DNA of 64,000 nt, from the NCBI GenBank assembly GCA_034508935.3, contig CM067453.1, positions 6,952,908-7,016,907 on the forward strand, given 5' to 3'. The notes beneath the pieces were generated by a model. The model searched no databases. It had not been told where the DNA came from and worked only from the letters and a program-made list of their open reading frames with translations. This document shows positions 37,980 through 49,400 of this stretch, one piece after another; position 1 is the stretch's first letter, and each line of letters opens with the position of its first letter. The position numbers were made by a program, and so were the translations under genes. This DNA comes from Berghia stephanieae (taxonomy: Eukaryota; Mollusca; Gastropoda; Nudibranchia; Aeolidiidae).

Positions 37980-38470
37980 AGTAAAATTAGGAGCCCCAAA
38001 CGTAAACAAAGGTCTAGAAGCACATGGCAAACCACATGTTCCCGTCTTGACAGCTCACGTTCCAATGTAAATAATAGAAAAAAAATAACCTTTAAAATTT
38101 GGCTGTTAGGTGGCAAAAGAAACACATATTCATAAATACTCGATCATGCATCAAATAATGTCTAGATATTGATATTTTATGGAACAAAAGGTAAAATTTA
38201 TCAAAAGTTACAGTCTATCTATTTTTAGACCAGAGCAAATTATTGCGCTGGTGTGAACAAAACGAGAATTATTCGGAGCCTGATTTTCATAATAATTTAG
38301 CCTTATATTATTATTTCTGCAACTGTTAGAATTTATGTAAACATATTTTCAATACTGAAAGTGTATTGCCTACAACTCAAACTACAAAATTGGGAGACCT
38401 ATATTGTGCGTAAATTATTCCGGTCCCTAACGGAAATCACTAGCAACTTGTTATTGTTTACGTTTGGGGC
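37980..38470. mobile_element. MITE-H copy 2, inverted relative to copy 1
   Basis: It begins CAGTAAAATTAGGAGCCCC and is strongly similar throughout to the reverse complement of 34142-34644. The far end stops at TTACGTTTGGGGC without the last ~14 bases. With copy 1 it makes an inverted pair about 3.3 kb apart. Confidence 0.8.
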
Positions 38471-38479
38471 CAAGCTAAG

Positions 38480-39200
38480 AATATGAACATCGGGGATGAT
38501 CTCTATTCGATATTGTAGAGAATAAAGAGATTTTTTGACACTTCAAACAACTCAAAGTACTCAAATATTTCCCTTTTAACTGTTAATTTAATTTCAAACA
38601 TCCAATTCACTATAACATAATATTATATGTTACAGTGAATGACATAATCAGTCGGATGGTGAGAAGGGGTGAACTGAGATATTTCCAAGTTTAGTTAGAA
38701 GGTCAATGTTTTATCAAAAATGAGTTCTTGTCATAAATGATTAAATCAACCCTTTTTGCACATCTTCGGGAATTATCAAAGCTTAATTTCACTTCTAAAT
38801 ATTTTTTTTACAGCTAGACGAGTTGAAAAATGATGAAATTTGAGAAAAGTTGCTGGATACCTTTCAATACATCTGACCATAACTTCATGAAGAGTCTCCC
38901 GATTTACTTCGAATAAAGATTAAAAAGTGCTGGGGAGCACATTCTTTCAGAACATGCAAAAAAAAAAAAAATGCAAATCCAAAATTTTCACCTTCCGACT
39001 GACTATGTCATGCACTGACACATAGATTCTCAGACGATGGTACTCATTTAATTTTTCGTGTCCTAGCCCGTACTTAATAATCTGTCAACCGTCCTAATTG
39101 TTTCACATAAATATACGAGTATTTGACGCATAATATTAACATGGTTTTCATTACCAGAATCTGTGTTCATTATTTATAGATTGGGCAATCTTTAAACATT
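38480..39200. other. Region upstream of the GPCR
   Basis: AT-rich with no repeat that I recognise. It presumably contains the promoter; I see no unambiguous TATA/initiator arrangement, though TATTTATAGA lies at 39171-39180, 25 bases before the ATG. Confidence 0.4.
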
Positions 39201-39204
39201 CACA

Positions 39205-40341
39205 ATGTCGTGTTCTCATCATGGATTAGTCAACTCAGACTGTAACCACAACACGAGTAGTAACAACTCAGTCGTGGAAATTCAAGTCGATTCCTTCCCA
39301 CCTGTCATTTCCGACAACATGGTGTGGTGGCTCCGAATTATACTTGACAGCTCCTTGACTCAAGCCGTTTCAGTGTTTGGCGTAATAGCAAATCTCATAA
39401 ATGGGATTATCTTTATCAAGTTGGGTGTAAAAGATCCAATGAACGTGAGTCTTTTAGGATTGTCAATAGCTGATTTCTTTGGTTGCATTACACTCATTTG
39501 GAAAAATTTCTGTCAATTTACCCCTTTCGCGGAGTTAGATCTTCCCTTTGAACAAATGGGTATGGCTTACCTATATGGCACATGGCCGCACACGTACTTT
39601 TCTAACATAACGAAATGCATTACAGCCTTCATTACCCTGGAACGTTGTCTGTGTGTCACCTACCCGTTAAAAGTAAAAGACCTCGTCAGAACAAAAAGTG
39701 TGGCCATTGTCATAGTGTTCTTCTATGTGTTGAACATCGCTATCATCTCCCCCATTTATATGATTTCCTACTCTGGTTGGGTCTTTATTCCCGAGAGGAA
39801 CAAAACACTGTATTCTTTGATATTCAGGGAAAACAGAGCCGAAGTAATAAAAATTAGCTATCCATTTATTGGATTCGTTATTCCGTTCCCAGCCTTCGGC
39901 ATAAGCATTATATCAACAGTTATACTCGTTCGTCACCTAAAAAAGAATTCAAAATGGAGACATTCGGTAACACGGGCATCGGGAAAAATTCCACCCTCTT
40001 CGTTATCGCCTTCATCTGCACCATCGTCACAGAATCAGATGTCATCACGTGACAGAAAAGTAGCCAAGATGGTCATCATGATTTCAACAATATTTATTGT
40101 CACGTTTTTTCCAACTGCAGTTGGAATGGCCATGTTGATGATTTACCCAGAGATAAGAGTAGGCAACTCTCAAGAAAATATAACTTTTATTAATTATTTT
40201 TTCTTTTTCTTTCTAGAAACAACTAACTCGTCGGTCAATATTTTCATATATTACCACATGAGCTCCAACTACAAATCCATGTTTACAACTGTTTTCAATT
40301 TTTGTATCAGGAATAAAGAAGTCCACAGTAAGCTTTTTTAG
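39205..40341 (+). CDS. Single-exon rhodopsin-class GPCR, mollusc chemosensory-like
   Basis: The 378-residue open frame has seven hydrophobic segments at about 50-73, 80-100, 130-153, 165-186, 220-243, 287-313 and 327-350. Class A marks are LSIAD in helix 2 (Asp90), LERCLCVTYPL at the end of helix 3 (ERC in place of DRY), IFIVTFFPT in helix 6 (FxxxFFP in place of CWxP) and NSSVNIFIYY in helix 7 (for NPxxY). The N-terminus has N-glycosylation sites at Asn16 and Asn20 and no signal peptide. Intracellular loop 3 (about 244-286) is basic and Ser-rich. No Cys is present at the usual start of helix 3. Intronless genes with these motifs are typical of the gastropod chemosensory receptor expansions, with peptide (FMRFamide-like) receptors the main alternative. 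I infer a plasma-membrane G-protein-coupled receptor; the ligand is unknown. The frame is intact. Confidence 0.9.
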   Translation: MSCSHHGLVNSDCNHNTSSNNSVVEIQVDSFPPVISDNMVWWLRIILDSSLTQAVSVFGVIANLINGIIFIKLGVKDPMNVSLLGLSIADFFGCITLIWKNFCQFTPFAELDLPFEQMGMAYLYGTWPHTYFSNITKCITAFITLERCLCVTYPLKVKDLVRTKSVAIVIVFFYVLNIAIISPIYMISYSGWVFIPERNKTLYSLIFRENRAEVIKISYPFIGFVIPFPAFGISIISTVILVRHLKKNSKWRHSVTRASGKIPPSSLSPSSAPSSQNQMSSRDRKVAKMVIMISTIFIVTFFPTAVGMAMLMIYPEIRVGNSQENITFINYFFFFFLETTNSSVNIFIYYHMSSNYKSMFTTVFNFCIRNKEVHSKLF

Positions 40342-40370
40342 ATCCAGATACCATATTATTTCTTCACCTC

Positions 40371-40376
40371 AATAAA
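40371..40376 (+). terminator. AATAAA polyadenylation signal of the GPCR
   Basis: It lies 30 bases after the stop codon. Confidence 0.65.
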
Positions 40377-40570
40377 GTACATGACTAAATTATAAGTGTC
40401 ATATTTTTGAGTACATGTTCAATCTTCAACATATTTATCTGTCAATAAATGAAATACCATTTGGAGAAGGAGAGTCACAATTGTGTAGGAGAAACATCTC
40501 TTTCTGTGTTTTGTTCTTTCTCTCTATCTCTCCCCTTCTATTTTCTTTCTATGTACGAGTTTTTGTGTGC

Positions 40571-40612
<42 letters not shown>
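40571..40612. repeat. GT microsatellite
   Basis: (GT)n of about 40 bases. Confidence 0.95.
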
Positions 40613-40616
<4 letters not shown>

Positions 40617-40649
40617 CTTTGTGTGTGAGAGTGTGCAAAATAGATATAC

Positions 40650-40735
40650 CTTTGAATCATGATAAATCGATGTCCAGGGTACCAGGGAAATCGATTTATA
40701 TGATAATCGATTTAAGTGAAGTTCACCATCATGAA
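40650..40735. mobile_element. pogo-like terminal relic
   Basis: ATAAATCGATGTCCAGGGTA and AATCGATTTATATGATAATC resemble the ends of 21779-23271. One end only. Confidence 0.4.
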
Positions 40736-40739
40736 TTTG

Positions 40740-42290
40740 TAATATATTCTTGGCTTGACAAACTAGCCTGATAGGAATGAGGGGCGTGAAATAATTCCAG
40801 GTCAATGACCTCTCATGGTATAGGTAGACAGACATATATACATAGATTGATAGACCGATCAATGTATTTTGATAGTAAGTTACAGCATTATTTTTTAAAC
40901 TTTACAATCACAATAAGATTATGAAACGTAAACTTGCGAGCATTGTTCATAATATTTAATGACGGCATGCTTATGTTTAGATTAGAAAACAAGATGCCAT
41001 GACTCGAAAACCAAAAGATCAATTTCACAAGGTGTGTATTCAGTGTTCCAGAATAGTGGTTTTACACTTTCAAGGAGACTGGAACCAGTTTTTTGACATC
41101 ATTTTTTGTTCCCTACTCACTAGGAAACTCAAGGAAGCCATTTAACGGGGAAAAGATTCGTTTTCAAAATAAAAATCATTAGGCAAAAAGGTGATTTTAA
41201 ATTTAGAAAACTGATGAGTCAGCACTTCCAATATTCTGGGGAGAAATCTCCAAAAAATGGGGTGCCAAACATTCAAACAAATTGTCACCAATTTTTGAGG
41301 GCTGTTTTGGGTTTCGATAAGATGGTTCTATCACTATCCCAGATTTCTATTCTGAAAATAGGGATCATATACATATCAAGGGATATGACGATGTACTGTT
41401 TTATAGATAAGGGAACCTATTTTACGTATAGGGGGGGGGGGGGGGGGGGTTAGATGGTTTTGAAAATGAAACTAGTCTTCCGGATGACTGGATACTTATC
41501 TTGTGTGATTTGGTTTCAGAGTGATATCATCTTTTTTTCTTGTCTAAATGTACGCAGGTCGTCGATAAGGATCATCCGTCCTTGCTTTTTTAAGTCCCGT
41601 AAACTGCCTATACATCCTGCTACTAAACTAGTTATGCCATCTTTTGATTAACTATGTAACCTTTTCACTATCAGTCCTCCGAAGGGCGGGCTACAAACAC
41701 ACTTCCATGGTATTTGAAACCGGAAGAGTAGAAGGTGTGAGGTCACGACATCTCACGACATATTCATCAGGAAGCACAAGACATCGATGCAACCGGGAAA
41801 ACCTTTTTTTTTTTATGAGTAGGTCACACGGACCTCAAGCGTCTCATGTAAGGTCAGTGTCGTCACTTATACAGAAATCTACAGGAAGAATCAACACACC
41901 ATTACTGTAAACATTTTAAAGTGTGAGTCATATTTTATTGCAAAGGATGAAAAGATCAATTCGGCATTGTTAAAAAACTGTTCTATATCACGATGTGTAC
42001 ATATATGCAGATTTGACTTATGGGCTTAGTTTAAAACTGTTGTAATGGACAATATTTTGCGTAATTTTTGGAGGATTTTCAGTATCAGACCTACACATAA
42101 GTGCACGTCGGTTTATCACTATCACTATTCAAATTTCATTATGTCACTTAAAATAGAAGATCGCATTTAAAAAAATCACGGCACAACATTTCGTTACTTA
42201 GGAGGAATTTGCGCTATTCCGTGTGCACGGGACTTGGAACTGACCATAAACCCTACCTACAGCTTCATTATAGAAGGATAAAGTCTCCTG
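40740..42290. other. Intergenic, no gene seen
   Basis: Contains a G-run at 41431-41448. The short open frames at 41644-41910 and 42209-42424 show no recognisable motif. Confidence 0.5.
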
Positions 42291-42758
42291 ACAGCAACAA
42301 AACAACGGTCTGGCTACACATGGTAAAACACGTTTTAGTGTCTTTGACCGCTCATTTTCCAATGCAAATTATAGAAAAAAATAACCATAAAATGTGGTTG
42401 TCAGGTGGCAAAAGACACACATAACCATAAATACTCGATCACGAGTCAAATAATATCTGGATATTGTTTTTTTTTTATGAAACAAATGGTAACATTTATC
42501 AAAAATTACTATCAATCTATTTTTAAACCACAGTAAAGTTTATTCAAAATTAATGCGCTTGTGTGAACAAAACAAGAACTATTTGGAACCTGGTTTTCAG
42601 AATAATTTAGCCATGTATAATGAATTTAACTAAAGTAACAATTTTATTTGTACATGTTTGTCTTAACTGAGGGTGTATTATCTACAATTTAAACAACAAA
42701 AACTGGAGACCTATTTTGTGCACAACGTTATCCGGCTGCTAAAGTTCCTAATCACCAG
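42290..42758. mobile_element. MITE-H copy 3, diverged and truncated
   Basis: Shares with copies 1 and 2 the order AGGTGGCAAAAGA.ACACATA, ATAAATACTCGATCA, GTGTGAACAAAAC.AGAA and GGAGACCTAT.TTGTGC. The termini are not recognisable. It abuts the palindrome arm at 42759. Confidence 0.65.
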
Positions 42759-43022
42759 CAAAAATTGGCAGTCCAAATGATACAAAGGTAAGATTCCAAT
42801 TTCAGTGTTTGGGTTTTTAATTTGTATTGATTGATTTTGAGAGCAGGAAAAGATTTAGTTCAATGTTAATCCATAATAGCTTTCGGGTCGTTTACTTCGG
42901 ATGTCTCACTCGCATAATTTTAGAATGCTTTGTAGATTTTTTTCCATTTATTTAAGTTAAACAATTCACTTCACAATTTGACTGTCACTGTCGGTCATTA
43001 CAGTTTTACTTTTTGAGAATAA

Positions 43023-44304
43023 GGGAGCGTTCACATATTACGTCATCAAAAATTTGCCCTTTTTAGACCCCCCCCCCCTCCCCCAAGTCATCATTTGTCA
43101 TCATTGACCTGACCCCCCCCCCCCCCCCCCCCCAACAGATGATGACGTCATCTAATTTAATAAAAACTAAAAGATAACTTTAATTTCACAATATTTATTA
43201 TTCATTTTTCAAACCATAAACATTGATTATCAACGTTTGATAAAACACATTCAGACATTTTATTAATTTCAGAAACTGTTGATAATTTATGTTTTACGAT
43301 ACATTGGGGACATAAAATTTAAATTTGCAAAGATAAAATCTAACAAACATTATTTAAATTAGGTTACTTGATGCAGGTGCTATTTAAAAAATTTCAGAAA
43401 GTGTAATTTAAAATAGTATAGGAGGCAAATTATTTTATAGCATATTAGTCTTTTAGTGGAATGAATTTCTGTTTCAATTTCCAAACATAAAATTAATTGA
43501 TTCAAAAATGTTTCTGCCTTGGACCTCTGGCAATGTACTATAAATAGTATCATCAATTTCATCTTCATCGTCATCACTTTCTCCCATATGCTGTTCTTCT
43601 TGTATGCCGCATTTTCGTGAATGGTATTTCATTGCTGTGATCGAGGAGTGATACAATGAACATTTAGGGCAAGTTCGCCTTTTGAGAAGTGATACCCCTT
43701 TCCCATCTTGTTTCTTGAGAGATGGGCAATACTCATCATAGCAATTTATCTTTAGCTGTTTTGAAAGGAACAAACTTTGAAATAGGCTTCCAAATCTTCC
43801 ATTATTGCCTATCTCCAAACCATCATCACATGAAGCAAGTGGTACAGGTGGTGGCAGAAAACGCTCTGGAAAAAAAGATGAATAGTTAGTACGCCAAGGT
43901 TTGCAGCATGAGTTGTCACTGCATTTCACTATTTGCAGCAGATATTGGGATTGACGAATGTGTTTTATCTTCCAATCATCTGTTTCTTGAAATTGAAGTT
44001 TGGGTCTTGGATTTTCAGGTGGAGGGATGAATTTTCCAACTACTGGGTATCCATCTATTATCGACTCGGACCAAATATTGGCTAATATTTTTCCAGCAGC
44101 TTCAAAGTTATTTTTTTCCAGATCAACAGCAACAGTCTTGTTGCTTCTTGAAGCTCTTGCATTTAATAAAATAGGCCTAATTTGCCTATGTTTTGATGAC
44201 ATCATCTTGGGTCTGACCCCCCCCCCTCCCCCATGTCAACACATGTCAACATTTGGTAGACCCCCCTCCCCCCCTAGCTGATGACGTAATATGTGAACGC
44301 TCCC
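43023..44304. mobile_element. Harbinger-like element, TAA target duplication
   Basis: Perfect 25-base inverted termini begin GGGAGCGTTCACATATTACG, flanked on both sides by TAA (43020-43022 and 44305-44307). A 3-bp TWA target and GGG ends fit PIF/Harbinger. Sub-terminal C/G-rich tracts (CCCCCCCCTCCCCC) occur at both ends. Removing the element and one TAA restores the palindrome arm. It carries the ORF at 43474-44205 but no visible DDE transposase. Confidence 0.82.
43474..44205 (-). CDS. 243-residue C2HC-finger protein inside the Harbinger-like element
   Basis: This is the only substantial frame in the element, starting about 75 bases inside its terminus. Visible parts: a CSDNSCCKPW cluster (95-104), the motif RFLPPPVPLASC (116-126), CYDEYCPSLKK (155-165), a C-x2-C-x12-H-x3-C zinc finger (Cys179, Cys182, His195, Cys199; RTCPKCSLYHSS) and an acidic stretch (about 208-219). 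I recall uncharacterised cnidarian and mollusc proteins with the RFLPPP motif and a terminal finger, but know no function. No DDE/D triad is evident, so it is more likely a DNA-binding accessory or captured host fragment than a transposase. The frame is open throughout. Confidence 0.6.
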   Translation of the reverse strand: MMSSKHRQIRPILLNARASRSNKTVAVDLEKNNFEAAGKILANIWSESIIDGYPVVGKFIPPPENPRPKLQFQETDDWKIKHIRQSQYLLQIVKCSDNSCCKPWRTNYSSFFPERFLPPPVPLASCDDGLEIGNNGRFGSLFQSLFLSKQLKINCYDEYCPSLKKQDGKGVSLLKRRTCPKCSLYHSSITAMKYHSRKCGIQEEQHMGESDDDEDEIDDTIYSTLPEVQGRNIFESINFMFGN

Positions 44305-45092
44305 TAATTAATTCTTAAATTGTCATTTTATGGGTAACGTTTACAGTACAGTCTAGAACGTGTGGCAATCATAACAACGAAAAACAAAAAACAAAGCAAA
44401 AGGAACAAAAAAAGCAACAAAAAAGCAGACATCCCCTCCCTCCCAGTAGTTGGAATGTCAACAAAAGTAAAACATATTTTTTATTTAAATCCCTATCTTT
44501 CTTGGTGTGTAGTTTCAACGCTTGTCATAATACATGTATTGAGAGTCAATAATATGAGAAGCGGTGAAAGCTACACACCATGAATGATGGGGATTTTAAA
44601 AAAAATTTATACTTTTGTTGACATTCCAACTATTGGGAAGGGTGGGAGGGTGTTTACTTTTTTTTGTTTTTGTTTGTTATGATTGACACACGTTCTAGAC
44701 TGTAAACGTTACCATAAAGTGATAATTTTAAAATTCATTATACATCATTAATTATGAAAAGTGTGTTCTCTCAAAAAGTAATCGAATCAATCACTGCATA
44801 AGCATGAAGCAGACATAAGTGAAGGAAATATAAACTCTGTACGTGCGAGTCAGCGAGTGAAGCTGTAATGACTGACAGTGCCAGTCAAATTGCGTAGTGA
44901 ATCATTCAGCCTAAATAAATGAAAAAAATCTACAAAGCATTCTAAAATGATGCAAGTGAGACATCCGAAGCAGTTATGGATTAACATTGAACTAAATATT
45001 TTCCTGCTCTCAAAATCAATCGATACAAATTACAAACTCAAATACTGAAATTGGAATCTTACCTTTGTATCATTTGGACTGCCATTCTTTGC

Positions 45093-45270
45093 CAGACATT
45101 TATATGTTGTTTTTTTTTCTGCATGAGTTTGAATGTGTCGTTGTAAATACACATTCTGAGTGAATTATTTTCTGTGGATCAGACATATATATATATGTGG
45201 TTTTCCTCTGTATGAGTTTTAATGTGTCGTAAATTACATACATTCTGGGTAAACGCCTTTCCACAAGTCA
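45093..45270 (-). pseudogene. Decayed fingers 11-13 beyond the ZNF-R stop
   Basis: In another frame, FKCLTCGKAFTQN then VCNLRHIKTH is a complete finger (about 45271-45210). Next, CLIHRK, a stop and FTQNVYLQRHIQTHA (about 45180-45125) is a finger that lost its second Cys. A third start, TYKCLAKNG, runs into the palindrome arm. So the ancestral array had at least 13 fingers, as in ZNF-L. Confidence 0.75.
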
Positions 45271-45275
45271 AGCAT

Positions 45276-46411
45276 TTAAATTGATTTTCGATGAGTCCTG
45301 GTGTGATCTTGTAAATGTGATCTCTGAATAAATGCCTTTCCACAGGTCAAACATTTATATGGTCTTTCTCCTGTATGAGTTCTGATGTGATCTTGTAAAT
45401 AACAATTGTAAGCAAATGTCTTTCCACAGGTCAAACATTTATATGGTTTTACTGCTGTATGAATTTTGATGTGTTTCTGTAAACCAGAACGCCGAGTAAA
45501 TGCCTTTCCACATGTTACACATTTATATGATTTTTCTCCTGTATGAGTTCTGACGTGATCTTGAAAATGACTAATTTGATTATATGCCTTTCCACAGGTC
45601 ACACATTGATATGATTTTACTCCTGAATGAATTTTGATGTGTTTCTGTAAAACAGCATTCCGAGTAAATGCCTTTCCACAGGTCACACATTTAAATGGTT
45701 TTTCTCCTGTATGAATTCTGATGTGATCTTGCAAATGACTAATTTGAAAAAATGCCTTTCCACAAGTCACACATTCATGTGTTTTATTTCCTGTATGAGT
45801 TCTGATGTGTCGCTGTAGATGTGCATTTCGAGAAAATGCCTTTCCACATGTCACACATTTATATGGTTTTTCTCCTGTATGAGTTCTGATGTGATATTGT
45901 AAATATGTATTGTCAGCAAATGCCTTTCCACAAGTCACACATTTAAATGGTTTTTCTCCTGTATGAGTTCTCACGTGACGTTGTAAATGTGAATTCAGAG
46001 TAAATGTCTTTCCACAGGTCAAACATTTATATGGTTTTACCCCTGTATGAGTTCTGGTGTGATATTGTAAGTGAATATTGTGAGCAAATTCCTTTCCACA
46101 GGTCACACATTTATATGGTCGTTCTCCAGTTTGGATTCTTGAGTGATTTTGCAACTGGGAAGTTGTAGTGTTTTGAGATTTTGTATCAACTTGAGACCCA
46201 TCTATTTCACTGTAATCTAATCTTTGATCTGGTCTATTGTGATTTGTGGAAAGATGTTCCAAATTTGTATCATGATTGTTCTGGAAATCCGTGCCAGACT
46301 CTTGCCATTCCACACAACTGTCTGTAGTTTCATCTATGTCAATTTCAATTTGGAAGTCTTCATGAAGTCCATCATTCAAAGACTGGTCACAGCTGTCAAC
46401 ATCGTTGTTGT
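45276..46411 (-). CDS. ZNF-R coding exon 3: ten C2H2 fingers
   Basis: The acceptor is TCTATTTTACAG followed by ACAACAACGATG; with the preceding G this reads [10 protein letters not shown] as in ZNF-L. Ten C-x2-C-x12-H-x3-H fingers follow an acidic ~85-residue lead. Linkers are TGEKP or variants (TGVKP, SGVKS, TAVKP, TGNKT). The helix sequences differ from ZNF-L finger by finger, which suggests different DNA targets. Confidence 0.92.
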
Positions 46412-49400
46412 CTGTAAAATAGATAAGAGTATTCTGACCTCCACAAAACAATAACTTAGAAATCTATTGAAGTGATAAAATATCCCCAATTAAAGAATTA
46501 AATATGTGTGTATTGTAACTATAACTAACATAGGAGATTGATTTTTAAGCTATTCATAACATTGGAAGAAAGTTGGTGAATGGATTGTTGACCAAAACTG
46601 GTGAGTCGTAATTCTGATTTAAGTGGGAGGATTTACAAGTCTGAATAATAATATCAACAACATCAACAATAATATCAACAATAATAATGACAATCTAGAA
46701 CATTCTCCAGCCTTATGGATGGAATTCCAAAGAAATAGTTGACATATTTAGAATGCTGTACTAAGAATTCTCCTGCCAGGTCATCCATCAAGGAAAACAT
46801 TTCCTGAATTTCATGTCACCACTGGAGTGAGACTGGACTATTGTCAACACTTCTATTTTTAATTCTGATTGATTCGACCACAGAAAGCCATAAGTGACCA
46901 ATTGTATTGACATTGCATTGGATGTCTTTTCACTATCACCAACATTGTACGAATATACTAATTATGGACGACCATGATATCACTCATTACGCTCTGATTG
47001 TCATTGTCTAATTATAAATTGGAAGGTCTGGGGGAACAAATAAACCGGAACTATAGATATAAAATATAAGATGTACATTGGGCATTATTTTCTCTTTTGA
47101 ATGCTGCGTATTGGTGTAACACTCCAGCACAGTTGCCTCGAACTCATTTGAATGTCTCAAAATGTTTTCCTTATTATTCTTTGTTATCATTCCATTTCTT
47201 CCTATAACTAATTCTTACCTTGAACATGGTTTCCTCAAATTAATTTCACACAGCCGATGTAAAAAAAAAAAAATTAATTAAAGGTTGTTTTTTTAAATAT
47301 GTGACCAATGATTTTCACTACTGAGGATTTTTTGTGACATCTACAGTTAGGTATGTATCTATCTACACTGCAGTTGTGTGTATACATTATGATACACATA
47401 CACACACACACAGCCACTCACACACTCTATCGTCATTTTGCATTACCAACACCACTATGCTTATTCTTATCTCTTCGCCATTCAGTATAATTTCAATGCC
47501 ACATGCCATGATTTGCTAATGGTTGGATAGGAAGGTTAAAAAATGTTGTGATACAGCAGCCCTCCCCCAACACACACACACACACACACATCAAGCCCTT
47601 GTAACATGTTGTGTATAATGTTACCTCCCTCAACATATCAATAAAGTAAATAAAGCTCTCTTTATTCATCCTCAAGCAGAGATTTGTCTTAAGGTCTATT
47701 CCAAGGGAAGACTGGAATAACCCAGGCATTAGCCGAAGATCAGTGCCGAAAATTGAGCTAGGTGGCTTGGCCACATAACATGGTGAATATTTAAACTAGG
47801 CATTTTTCAGGTACGAAGCAAAAAACATACCGCTGAGCCACAATACTCCCCACCTCAGCCCCCTCTACATCAAGTGGTTAGGGAAAGGCACAGTTTCCAT
47901 AAACTTTTTTGTATGTACCAAGGAGTTCAAGAAACTGTGCGGGAGTGTAATACATTGTGTGCGGAAGAATATGGCTATTATAGTAATGGAAAGAAGCAAT
48001 GTATTGCAATGAGAGATCCTACATCAAACTCATCATTAAAATACCTTGCACTTGTACAGTCTTCAAGACTATAGATGTGACCTCTGACCCCAAACTACTG
48101 GAATAGACTGGCCCTCACAAATTGTTTTACAACTCTGGTCTCCTTTGTTGACATTACAGGGTTCCTGAAAAAGGAAGAGAATACAGAAGAAAATGAAAAA
48201 ATACCACGAAGCTACAGATTATTTAGACCTTTTTCAGGTCAGCAACCTGTGGCCACAATGTACAACAAACTTTGTAAACAAAGAGGGACTGGCACTGTAC
48301 CTAGCCAGATATTCTTGAGTGTATCAGGTTTACCATATAATTAGTCTTGACCCAACACATTGATTTACATTGGTCATAAAACAGAAATCTGATGGGTGAG
48401 GTAGAACATTGTCGACAAAGAGCGTGCATTTGTGAAGATAAAATACATAAAGAGACACAATGCGATGGCTGAGTGGTGTAAACTATAATGGACTAGGACA
48501 GCCAGCATGGAAAAAATTGTTACTGGAATGGACAGCAGTGATTATTTCATTTGACTTGCAGAGAGAAAAAGGGTTAGTTGATTATATAGTATATCTATTT
48601 GCCTACAGTCATATCAAAATCCATCTGAATATTAAGTGAACTTACGGGACTATGATGTTTTTTTTGTCAAACAATTTATAATTAATGCAATGTACAATAC
48701 ATCCCATTTTTAAGAAGTGAAAATGTGATGCTATCTTGCCTCTAGAAGTATCACAATTGTTGTATGCCGAGTCAATCTTATTGAAAATAAAAATTAATTT
48801 AAACCGAAAGAAGCTAAACCTAAAAATACCTTAAACTGCAAAGGATTTAATAAATTGTATTAGTTTCTTCATTATCTTTGTACAAATTCTTCCTATGAAC
48901 CGAAATACTTCTAAGCAGGACTTTCTTTAAACCGAAACAACTTGAGAGCACCTTCCCTTTTTCTTTCTCTACTTTTCTTAAAAAATTTGGGAAGGTTGTC
49001 ACACGAAATAATGCCCGGCAATATTAAACAAAGAGCGTAAGTATAAGATGAGGGTGAGGGATGGGTGGGGTTGATGGGTAGACAAACACTTCAATCACTG
49101 CACTTGGGCTTGGCCAACACCACAATCGCACAGACTGGAAAAGGAAGACAACGGGTGACTGGCAGGCGAAAAAGTAAGAAAGAGGGGGAGGTAGGGGTGT
49201 AGAATCTCGCAGGATGTTATCGCTCGTGTGTTGATGCTTTGGAACTGACTGGGTTTTCAACAGGATAATAAGGGGGGTGGGTGTAGACAACTTACCATTG
49301 ACATGCCATTTCATTTCCACTTTGTTTAAATGTGTATGTGAGGGTGTGAAAAAGGGGGGGGGGGGGGTTCTATGTCGATCTTATTTGAGCTTTACATTTT

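Larger units (their letters stand above)
42759..45093. repeat. Large palindrome (arms ~500-550 bp) centred at about 44544
   Basis: The left arm (42759-43022 joined to 44308-44542) is the reverse complement of the right arm (44546-45093). The outer segment is GGCAGTCCAAATGATACAAA on both sides, and the inner segment TAACGTTTACAG..TCTAGAACGTGTG. At the centre TATTGA (44537-44542) faces TCAATA (44546-44551) across three bases. A 1282-bp transposon interrupts the left arm. The right arm runs into the decayed last finger of ZNF-R, so the palindrome arose by inverted duplication of that gene's 3' flank. Confidence 0.88.

Noticed and set aside
43474-44205. Calling the element ORF a Harbinger transposase
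   Set aside because: No DDE triad or Harbinger motifs seen; only termini and target size suggest the superfamily.
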